Assembly: GCA_030685235.1 (NCBI GenBank)
Contig: MU839126.1
Span: forward strand, 184,031-248,030
DNA length: 64,000 bases
Source: Copromyces sp. CBS 386.78
Taxonomy: Eukaryota; Ascomycota; Sordariomycetes; Sordariales; Sordariaceae
Direction of reading: 5' to 3'
A program made the position numbers and the translations under genes. This document shows positions 12,629-22,169 of the stretch, piece by piece. The first letter of the stretch is position 1, and each line of letters opens with the position of its first letter. The notes beneath the pieces are model-generated. The model ran no database searches and was not told the origin of the DNA. It saw only the letters and a program-made list of their open reading frames with translations.

Positions 12629-13154
12629 GTCCTTTGCGCCGGTGCCTGCTCTTGGGTCAGCCTGACAGCGGCAGGGAACCTGTTTCCTTCAACATGTGTA
12701 AACTTCTCAGATGGCATTACCGATTCCTCGATGGCCAGAAGACAACGCTGTTTTTGTGACTGCAACATCAAAAAGGCTGAAACATCGCACTGATGACGAG
12801 CAAGGATGTTCCGCTCAGTCATACGAATTTCTCCAAACCTGACGGTAGCTGAGTAAGCAACCGACAGCTTCACCCAGCCATCACAATTGCCGAGCCACGA
12901 CTGCCTACTCAACGTTATCACGGTAGCGTCAGCTTCAATATGCTGCAAAAGTGCTACTGCCTGCTAAACCGAAGGTGAAGATTCACCGTAGCCATGCCAA
13001 CCTCTACATATGTTCCGGCTGCCTGCTGAAGAGAAGTAGCTAACTGCTGAAAAAAAACTGACAAGACAAGAGGCTGAGACGAGCTGAATAAAGATTAATG
13101 CAAATATTGCCAACAGAAACCATATTGCCTACGGTTGAATGAATCCTTCGATCG
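12629..13154. other. Intergenic region between the HET gene and the Harbinger element
   Basis: This is ordinary-composition sequence that includes the 3' untranslated region of the HET gene. An antisense open frame runs from here into the HET gene but looks like a shadow. The stretch ends at the TAA target duplication of the transposon. Confidence 0.5.
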
Positions 13155-13181
13155 TAAGGGCGTGATCGTTTTCTCGGAAAT
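13155..13181 (+). repeat. Left terminal inverted repeat with TAA target duplication
   Basis: TAA at 13155-13157 is followed by the 24-bp terminal repeat at 13158-13181, which begins GGGCGTGATCG. It matches the right end exactly in inverted orientation. Downstream of it, GGAAAT-type motifs recur several times within 170 bp. Confidence 0.92.
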
Positions 13182-13533
13182 CGACCTGGAAATAGGCTTT
13201 CGGAAATGAGATTTCCGCAGGGCCAGCTGGCCTATTCGGAAATGGATTTTAGCGGCAAATTCCGTTCAATTGTGGGTCTGCTGGTTCGTGGCCAAGACTA
13301 TTTCCGAAGGCATTTCCAGAACTTATTTAAATACTTAAGAAATCTAGATTTTCAAATTTCTAGTATTCACGTGAGTCGATTAAATTATTACGTGGATAAA
13401 TATCGATTAGTATTTATTATTGTAAAATCGTACCTTTCCCCCCAATTGCGTATACCCTTCTTATATTCTTTTGTAGCGAAGTGAAACTTCTTTTTTTGCC
13501 TTGAAATCCGCCCTCCCAATTCGTTTAGTAATA

Positions 13534-14742
13534 ATGGCCGAGTCCCAAAATAATAATAATTCCCAGCTAGGGGATTCCCAGCCCAGCTAGTATACCCCCC
13601 CTTCTATTCAATTAGCCCCCTCCTCGCTTACTCTATCGATCTCTACTATCATCTCCCAATCCTAGTTTCGATCCTAATCTTAGTCCTCTCAGCGGGTTAA
13701 CGTAAGGAAGGGCAAGACTAAAAAGAGAAGCTGGGTATAGAAAGATAAGTAGGAGATTATACTATTTACCCTATTAAAGGGCGCCGTCAATTAGGGCTTT
13801 ATTTCCTAGAACGGATATAAGGAGTAGGTATATAATAGTATCGTTGATAAAATAGCAAAGTAATTTACTAACGGCCTTAATATCGATTAAGTATATAATA
13901 AAATTAATTACTTTCGTCGTAAGTAGCGTACTTAGGTCCAATTTAAGAACGTATATGTATTTAGGTTCGGATTTAATCCTGAAATTAGTACTATTATTAT
14001 AACCGACGACGTTTAAAATATTATTATCGAAGTAAGTATTAACCGGTATTAATAGGTAATAGATAAGGACGAACAATTAATTAGAAGTTTGAAAGTATAT
14101 AAGGATATTACCTAATTTAAAAATAAAGGTTTAGCCTACCGTAAGCTTATAGAAGAAGCCTTCGCAAGTGATTAAGGTACTACGGGCAAGCATATTAAAA
14201 CCCTAAACGCGTTATTAAATGCTAAAAAAGTAACGGTTACTCCGCTTTTTAATCTCCTTACTTCTAACTCTAAGGACGATAAAAATCTACTAATTCTAAT
14301 TTATATTTGTAATAGGAATAAGAGGAAGGTTCCCGCTACCGATTTTAATCCCAAGAAGAAAAAGAGGAAGAATACGGGTAATACTATTATCGAAAGTATT
14401 CGTATTTTTATTAAAGCTATATAGGATAGTAGCCCTGCCCCTATTGCGCCCGCGGCTAGTATATAATTCGATCGCGCCCTCAGATTGTTTTATAAGAGCT
14501 AGGAGGATAAAGTTAATAAAGATATTACTAAATATATATTTCGTAAATAGGAGGAGTCGGATATAAAGGCGAGACGGTTTATAAGTTTATCTAATAGTAA
14601 GAAGAGGGCGTACTTTCGTAAGATTAAGAGAAGGATTAATATTAAAGAATTAAATAGGAAGATAGAGGCGAAAAGGTTAAGGTTATTGTAAGAGGGGGAG
14701 ATTAATAGAGTTAGAAATATCCCTATCGACCTTATATTTTAA
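13534..14742 (+). pseudogene. Myb/SANT-like accessory protein of the Harbinger element, RIP-killed
   Basis: Starting at ATG 13534 (MAESQNNNN...) one frame can be followed for about 400 codons to 14742 with no frameshift but many in-frame TAG/TAA codons at sites where Gln or Trp is expected. The first preserved Trp (13732-13734) starts a Myb/SANT-like domain: KDK-EIILFTLL, a stop where Trp is expected at 13825-13827, then VYNSIVDKIAK and a segment like VQFKNVYVFRFGFNPE...ITDDV. The carboxyl part is Lys/Arg-rich. In PIF/Harbinger elements such a protein helps the transposase reach the ends and enter the nucleus. The terminal stop may itself be a mutated CAA, so the original protein may have run slightly further. 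Confidence 0.8.
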
Positions 14743-15439
14743 TTTGACCTAGTATTATATTTAGACTTCTAAAATTATAACGCTATTAATAATATAGTTT
14801 ATAAGGTAAGCGGGGGATTTATAGCGGAATGTGGGGCGACCCTAGATTTTTATATCTTATTTTTCTTATGTACTTTTTCAATACCGAAACCAAATTACCA
14901 AAAAAAATCGCATATATATAAAAAAATACCGTTTCGATCGCTGAATTAAGCCGAGTCGATATATTTAACTAGTATTAAAATTGCTTTAAATTTACGGGAA
15001 ATACAAGTGCGTGAAATAGTATTGTGATTTTTATAAGTAGGGATAATAGGAAACTAAAATAGCATTAGTATAGTTTAATATATTAAATATGTTCATTTGA
15101 AATCTAAAATATTTTACATACTTCTAGTACTTATATTCGATTTTAAATATTCGATTTTTTATATACTTTAAGAAATAAATCTAGCGATTTTAATTTATAG
15201 TTAAATAAATACGATTTTACTAGATTTATTCGATTTGAAGGGTAGTCTAGGCATTAGGTACTAAATTATATTATTTATTCGATAATTCTAATTTCGTAAG
15301 TTAATTCCCCTCCTCTCCCTTCCTCCCTCTACTATTAAACTAAACCTCTTCAACTAAATTCTACCCTTTATATACCTCTATATTTCTCCCTTCTTCTCAA
15401 ACTCCTTATAGTAACTATTCTATATCCGCTTTATAATAT

Positions 15440-16600
15440 AATTATAATACTAAATTATATATTTAGACGCGCCGCTATTAAATTTAATATCCGTAAAATT
15501 ATTACTTTCTATAGTATACTCCGTACTTACCTCCCTTCTTTATAATATAATATCCGAATTAGCAATTAGACGTCCTTCTCTTTCTAATACCTTTATAAAA
15601 CTTATATCTTTATTTATTATAATATTATATTATTTATTAAGAAGGTCGTTATATTCGAACAATTAGTTTAATACCCCCGCCGTCGTAAAAATAACTTTTA
15701 CTTACGTATTTATCGCTAATTAGGGTATATAGTAATAAATTCTAAAGGTCCCTTTAAGCCGCCCGATAGTCTTTTCGATAATAATCCGGGTTATACTATG
15801 GCGGAAGTTATATAACTCTTAGTATATAGCTAATCTAAGCCCTACCCTTATACTCTCTTACAAATAATACCGTACATTATAATATAGTACGAATAGTCTC
15901 GAACTGCAATTATACCCGGCATTAGTAAAATAAAATTAATTCTAGGGGATATAAAACCTATTACAACCCTTCTAAATAAAGGCGTTATTTAAAACCTTTA
16001 TATCGTTAGTAGAGCCCTCCTAACTAAAAAGTACGTATAATAACCGACTATTAAAATCGTATGTAATAAATACGTTAGTTAAATAATTACCCTTATAGTT
16101 ACACTATAATTTCGCCTCGTTTAAATTAAATCGCACTTCGAAGTAAAATTTATCGAACGCTCCCAATACTCTACGAAAGTAGGGAAAGAATTTCGGGTCC
16201 GCTTCAACCTTATAAAGTATACGAAACTCTAGTAATCGAATCTTATACCTAGTAAAGACTAGCAATAAATCTAGAATATTATAAAATACCCTAATTTACT
16301 AATAAATTAATATTAGCTATATATCTTATATTTATACTGTTACTAACCTCGAAATAATATCGCTACTATAATTAAATAAATAGGCAGCGAAACGAAATAT
16401 TATACCTTATATAATTATAAAAATAAAATATAGCAATTTCTCCTATACAAATATATACTTCGTACTATATAGAGCCTTATACTCCTTTAACTAAGTTAAT
16501 AAGGTATAAAACGTACGCTAATTTATACGTAATAGTATTTTAAATCGATCTAGGTGCCTAGTAAGAAGCTTTTTCGTTATAAAGAACCCTCGCTACCTAT
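15440..16600 (-). pseudogene. PIF/Harbinger DDE transposase, RIP-killed
   Basis: Read on the minus strand, a single frame gives the Harbinger nuclease order. RVFYNILDLLLVFTRYKIR and KVEADPKFFPYFRRVLGAFD carry the first catalytic Asp (codon 16154-16152). GNYLTNVFITYDFNSRLLYV, then EGSTNDIKVLNNAF, carry the second Asp (16004-16002). NFRHSITRIIIEKTIGRLKG carries the Glu (15776-15774). Spacing between the three codons is 150 and 228 nt, both whole codons, so the frame has not shifted. Many Trp/Gln positions are stops, and Asp before AGY has become Asn, as RIP would cause. The outer boundaries are approximate because both termini are poorly conserved. Family assignment is secure; coding capacity is lost. 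Confidence 0.85.
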
Positions 16601-16993
16601 ACAAATTTATAGGTACTTGGGGTACCTATAAAATAAGGCGGTTTATTAGAAGGACTAGTATAGTTACTAGTATGCGTTTACGTATTGATCGTTGTCGTCG
16701 CCGTTGAACGAGAGCGTTGTGATCTATGGTGTTGATGGTGTTGAGGTCGCTGTCAGACGTCACGTGCGTAAAAAAGTGGAAATTTTGGATTTCCGGGTCG
16801 ATTTCCAGAGATTTTTGCAGCGGAAGCTGGCCCAGTTAATTTCAGAAAGAATTCAATTATTTGATTGGCCAGGATGCAAATGTGGGGACTGGGAATTCCA
16901 GGAGCCAGTTTTGGTGCGATTTCCAGGCGGAAATGTTCCAGTTCATTCCGAACGGATCCTGGAAATTCTGGCTTGGAAGGCTTCCGAGTGCCC

Positions 16994-17020
16994 ATTTCCG
17001 AGAAAACGATCACGCCCTAA
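16994..17020 (-). repeat. Right terminal inverted repeat with TAA target duplication
   Basis: This is the inverted copy of the 24-bp left terminal repeat, ending ...GATCACGCCC at 17017, followed by TAA at 17018-17020. The neighbouring 300 bp has intact CpA and TpG dinucleotides, unlike the interior. Confidence 0.92.
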
Positions 17021-18289
17021 ACTACGCCACTGATGGTGGGCTACTAGCCTCGGCCGCCGCTCCTGACTGCATGATGTAGGTGAGACGAACGTTTTAGCGG
17101 GAGCAAGCCTCGTGATGGTATGATTTTGACACTTGAAGAACTCGAAATGATGGTCTCGAGGACTTTTTGCTGTTCGAAAATTGACGTTGACTATCCCTCC
17201 CCAAGATGTGGAAAGTGACAGTAGGAATTGTATGGCAAATCGAGAACTTTTTGTTAAGGTCGTGGAGACCAAATTGTAGAGGGACGTACCTAGGTACTGC
17301 CTCTCTCCGGGCGCCGGCCGGGATGGAGGGGGGCTCGACAGCGGGGTCGGGGACGGGAACGTGAACATGTTAACGATTGGCCAGCACCTGCATGACGCTA
17401 GTTGCCCTACAAGGACATGGCTAACTCCTTGTCTTCAGCTCTTCCACAACCCCTCCTCGTTTCTTTGGAAGCTTGTGCCGCCAGACCACACAACAATATG
17501 ATCCTTGATCTTCCAGCCCACCGCTTGACCGGCCTCAACGGTTGAACCTGCATGGCGTCCATGGTGGGCTTCCAATGTATCAAACGACGAAAGCACCAAG
17601 ATCCATCTTCGTGTCTACCACTGTCTCAGTCACAACTCCCCGTCCTGGTACCGTCTTCATGAGGCTTCGCCGGGCTCAATCTTCTCTTGACTTGTTTGCT
17701 TCATCACTCCTCCTTGTGAGAACCTCGCGGGTAAGACGAAGTGGTGCCATGCAGAGCCTCGTTGCAATTCCCCTCACTATAGCACGTGGAAGACGAATCG
17801 TTTTGTCAGACTTCCACCTAGGCCGGTAACCCAACGGGCGGCTTGATGGATTACAATCTACATCCGGCGGTCTTGGGGCGCACTAAACGCCAATAACCTC
17901 CCCCCCCCCCCCCCCCCCCCCTTCCCCTTATTAGTCCCGCTGACATGGATGGCTTTCGGATCACATCATCCTTCTGTAAGGCTGTCAGCCAAACCCCAGA
18001 AGGTGAGATGGTGATACCTAGCCATCCGATAGCTGAAGGCTTTTTCACTTGGCCTGCTGATAAGCTTGCGACTATGGATTATAAGTTACAGGCCGCTGCC
18101 CTTAGTTGGGATGGTTGATCTTTTCGTCCTCGAGGCTTCTTATACTTCTCTTTGGCTCTCAGTTGTTAACTATTTGCTATCACGGTTTCAACCACTAGAG
18201 CTATCTATACCCAAGGCCATAGCCCCTTTCCTAAACATCTTGTTTTCCCCCTTGGTGTTTACCCTTCTCACAAGCGTACCTGTATCATC
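17021..18289. other. Intergenic region with a C22 homopolymer
   Basis: About 1.3 kb lies between the Harbinger element and the calpain gene. No convincing gene is seen. It holds a palindromic TACCTAGGTA at 17287-17296 and an uninterrupted run of 22 C at 17900-17921. Pyrimidine-rich sequence just before the calpain start is normal for a fungal promoter. Confidence 0.5.
17900..17921 (+). repeat. Poly(C)22 tract
   Basis: Twenty-two consecutive C residues follow CCT. Tracts like this are unstable in replication and in sequencing, so the exact length may be uncertain. On the minus strand it is a G-run able to form a quadruplex. Confidence 0.9.
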
Positions 18290-21126
18290 ATGACCACCAC
18301 AGCCCCCGCTGTCCCTCCCAAGAAGAAGGACTTCAACAAGACCCCCCAAGAGCTCGTCACCGAGTTCTGGGACCAGTTCTTCGTTAAGAAGCCCGGAAAG
18401 GTCACTCGGATCTTTCCACGCAGCCTCTATGAGACTCTCCTACCACCTTCCCAGCCACAGGGCGTCAGCTCCTCCCGCAATGCCACGGATAGCTACCTGG
18501 CTACCGTCAAGGAATGCAAGGAGAAGGTGAAGCGCATTGTCCGAGAATGCGAGCGCACCAACGAGAAGTTCACTGATCCAGATTTCGACATCGAGGGTGA
18601 CTTTGACATCCGCAACTGTCTCCACGGACTCACCCATGACGCTGACCTAGAGGAATTCTACGGCGAGCTCGTAGAGCTGTACGATCTAGGAGCCGCCAAG
18701 GGCAACAAAAAGGGCGCCAAGTCTCGTGGACCTGCTCGCGGAGCTCCTCGCAGTGCCGAAGATGCCCTCGAAACACCGGCGGCACCCGAAGGTGGGAAAG
18801 CCCGTGAGGGTGTCAAGGCTGGTTGGCGTGAAACCTTTTCCCCCGGCTCCGTCCACCGCCTCGACTGGATCTTTGAATCACCCCAATGGACCAAGGACGG
18901 CTACTCGTCATCCGACATCAAGCAGGGCTGTGACGGCGACTGCTGGTGGCTAGCCGCCGTGGCCACCATCGCCCACCGCAAGGATCTCATGGACAAGGTC
19001 TGCGTTGCCCGCGACGAGGAAGTCGGCGTCTACGGTTTCGTCTTCTTCAAGGACGGCGAGTGGATCAGCACCGTCGTCGACGACAACCTCTACCTGACGG
19101 AAGAGGACTACAGGTACTACTCCGACGAGTACGATCCGACGGGGAAGAAGGGGCGTAAGCACCGGAAGGACAAGCAGACGGGGTCTGAGGCCCTCTACTT
19201 TTCCCAGTGCTCTGATCCGAACGAGACGTGGCTGCCCCTGCTGGAGAAGGCCTATGCCAAGGTCCACGGCGACTACGAAGCCATTTCCGGCGGTTGGCCG
19301 GGCGAGGGCGTCGAAGACATGACGGGCGGCGTGTCAGCCATGCTGCAGTCGAACAGGGTGTTGCGCAAGGACAAGCTGTGGAAGGAGCTGGTGAACTCGA
19401 ATGGCGACTTCGTCTTCTCGTGCTCTGCCCATGGCTATGCCTCTACTAGAGGCAGCATGGCCAACGGTCACGCGTATTCCATCCTGAAGGCCACAGAGGA
19501 AGTTGATGAGGATGGCAGGAAGGTCAGATTGGTGAAGATTCGGAACCCCTGGGGTGAGCGGTCGTCGTGGGGAATCGGCGAGTGGGATGGGCCTTGGGCG
19601 GACGGATCTAAGGAATGGACGCCCTATTGGTACGTTACCTCCGAGACTCGAGGGTTGCCCGTCAACGTGATCACATCTCTATGCCATGGCAGAAATTGAC
19701 TGAAGATAATACTCAACAGGCTCAAGAAACTCGACCACAAGTTCGGCGACGACGGCGAGTTCTGGATGTCGTATCAAGACATGTTGGATAACTTCTTGTA
19801 CCTCTACCGCACTCGCCTCTTCGATGACAAATGGAATGTCGTCCAGCAATGGACCACCGTCACAGTGGGTTGGATTGCCGGCTACCTAAACAAGAAGTTT
19901 GTCATTGAGATCAAGAAGGGAGGAACTGTGGTGATTGTACTGAGCCAGGTTCGTGACCCTTTCCCATCTATGCCTCCCGTTTGTTTATTTTTGCTGACAG
20001 TTTTCTTCGTAGCTCGATGAGCGCTACTTCCAAGGCCTCGAGGGACAGTACCGGTTCATCCTCCACTTCGTCCTACAGGACGAGGACGGCAAGGAGCAGC
20101 TCTGCCGCGTGCGGCCTACCCTTGACTGGAGTTCCCGGTCGGTCAGCTGCGAGCTCGATCTCGAGCCTGGGCGCTACGAAGTACTGCCCAAGATCACGGT
20201 CGAGCGGGATACCAGCCAGCGTATGGTTGAAGATGTCGTCACCCGATGGTATGTAAAACCCCCGAACCTAACTCTTATGAAAAGAAACTGCTCGAAACTA
20301 ACAACGGCAATTCAACAGGGCCGAGGACAACCCCACCAAACTCCGTCAAATCGGCATGCAGTACGATCTCGCCCACGCCAAGGGCGGCGTACCCGACGAA
20401 GACGAAATCATCACCCAGAGGAAAGAAGAGAAGAAGAAGAAGGAAGAGAAAAAGAAGGCCAAAGCCAAGGCCAGAAAAGAAAAGGAGCGCAGAGAGAAGA
20501 GGAAGCAGAAGCAGGTGCAGATCACCATCAACGTGCCCGAGGGTGCTACCGTGGATACTTCCGGTGCAGCGGCCAACGTGGAGGCTGCTGATAAGAAGGA
20601 GAAGGAGAAGGTGGAAGAAGATGAGAAGTTTGAGGATGCTGTGGAAGACAAGCCAAAAGACGATGAGAAGAAAGACGAGAAGAAGACAGCGGTGGATTCT
20701 AAGAAGGTAAGTGTTCCTTCATCGTCCAAGAGCGTTGGTGAAGGAAAGAAGACTGAAAAGGTGGGTGAAAAGAAGGAAGATATTGCTGACGCAGAGGAGA
20801 AGAAGACGGAGGAGAAGCCCGCAGAGGAAGAGAAAAAGGATGTGGTTGGGGAGACTCAGAAGCCGGCGGAGGAGACAGCACCGGCGCCGGCACTCGCGAC
20901 TGAAGAGGTCGTCGAGGAAGACGTATCTGAAGACGAGGAAGAGGCGGAGGAGGAGCCAAAGATTGAGTACGAGGAGGGCAAGATTCCCTGGAACGCGGTT
21001 TGCGTTGTTGGGCTGAGGGTGTATGCTCAGGATCCGGATGTCACGGTCACGCTGGCGACTCCGAGCTCTGCGGAGGAGGGGGCTAGTCTTGTTGTGGATC
21101 ACAATGCGGTTGGGGCTACTATTTGA
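18290..21126 (+). CDS. Calpain-family cysteine protease (peptidase C2)
   Basis: Four exons (18290-19629, 19720-19948, 20013-20248, 20319-21126) join to 2613 nt, or 870 residues. The protease core spans about residues 180-480. The catalytic Cys is C218 in GCDGDCWWLAAVA, His is H394 in NGHAYSIL and Asn is N419 in RNPWGERS, so all three are present; the usual DCWFLAA reads DCWWLAA. Acidic GEWISTVVDDNLYL and WLPLLEKAYAKVHGDYEAI follow the family pattern. After the core comes a beta-rich calpain C2-like domain (about 505-620), then a tail of roughly 200 residues rich in Lys and Glu. The tail starts with a predicted charged helix (KKKKEEKKKAKAKARK) and ends in a short beta-like IPWNAVCVVGLRVY segment. 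It lacks an obvious EF-hand or MIT region, so I do not equate it with PalB/Rim13. Substrates are unknown. Confidence 0.88.
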
Positions 21127-22169
21127 GGGGGTGTGTCGTGGGTTTGAACGGTGGATCGGGAGGAGTTTGGGATTTAAATAATGTCAAGCTGGTCGTGATG
21201 ATTTGAGGCGAGATTGATATCTCTTGTCAAGGGTCTTGTTTCCAATGTGAGCGTTTGGATGTGAAGAATGAAGCTGTGTTTTCGAGTTTATGATGTCCTA
21301 GAACTAGAGAAGTGTTCGCGGGGTGGTGTTGGCTATCAAGGTTCCCCTGCAGGCATCGCTAGCGCAGGGGCACGATACCTAGGTACCTTAGTATCGTTGG
21401 CTACCAGCCTTGGGGACCCTGTGAGATAGGCGAATAGGGTAGGTATACATAATCAAGAACCAAGGATATGTAAAGAAAACAGCCATTCCTTCATCCTATT
21501 CCGTCTCGATTCCTGCAAACTCATGAATCATGGCAATGCACCCACGGGCAGTTCTACGCCACGTGACGGCTTCGGACAACAGGCTCTTTGTTGGCCTTCG
21601 GGTACCTGCCCTGGCTTACCTCGGTTCCTTCAGTCCCCTATCGCCTTATCGGTTATCGGGCCTGGGGCTGTCTGTACCTTGCGTCGCTCCCGTCGCTCTT
21701 CGGCCTCGACTTCTGGTTCACCTATCCCCTCGCCATCACCAAACCGCACCTCAGAGTACTTCACCGTGTAAGGCACTTCTGTAGCCACCTGAAGCGGCTG
21801 ACCTGGGTCATGAATAGTTACCGACACTAGGTACAATCAATCTGTGCTGTTTCGGCGTCTCCTCCAGATCATCCGAGCCCCTCCGTCCATCTCCGCAACA
21901 ACATGATTCTTGGAAAGTGGTGACCGCCTCGAACGACGACAACACCTGCCCACCCCACACCTACAACCGTCAAAGAAAATCTATATATACTTACCTTTAT
22001 TCTCCAATCACTTCAAATTCCCTCCAACAACTCGCCCTGTGATACCCATCCATCTCTTCTCCCATCTTCAACAATCCAACAAACTCTCGACTGGAGAAAC
22101 AGGCCTCGAGCGCATGAATGACAGCAAGATCAGCTCTCGTCACCATAATACAGCAACTCGACCTCGCCA
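21127..22169. other. Intergenic region downstream of the calpain gene
   Basis: This holds the 3' untranslated region of the calpain gene and the promoter of the RING gene. A TACCTAGGTA palindrome lies at 21376-21385. The open frames are short and unconvincing. Confidence 0.5.

Larger units (their letters stand above)
13158..17017. mobile_element. PIF/Harbinger DNA transposon, complete ends, RIP-degraded interior
   Basis: The element is 3860 bp. Its first 24 bases (GGGCGTGATCGTTTTCTCGG and four more) reappear exactly, inverted, at 16994-17017. The trinucleotide TAA flanks both ends (13155-13157 and 17018-17020), which fits the TWA target preference of PIF/Harbinger elements. Inside are two relic genes in opposite directions: a Myb/SANT-like protein (+) and a DDE transposase (-), the standard two-gene plan of the superfamily. 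The interior from about 13,330 to 16,680 is very AT-rich with CpA/TpG nearly absent, as RIP leaves it. The outer 170-330 bp at each end keep normal composition. Numerous GGAAAT/ATTTCC motifs crowd both ends and may be subterminal binding sites. The copy is surely inactive for protein, but its ends could still be mobilised by another copy. Confidence 0.9.

Noticed and set aside
12403..12948. 181-codon minus-strand frame at the HET gene end
   Set aside because: It overlaps the HET coding region and has no recognisable content.
13206..13484. 92-codon frame near the left transposon end
   Set aside because: It crosses from the undamaged end into RIP-altered DNA and shows no homology; it is a chance frame.
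16692..17033. 113-codon frame inside the right end of the Harbinger element
   Set aside because: It lies in the subterminal motif region and runs through the inverted repeat into the flank, so it is chance reading of terminal DNA.
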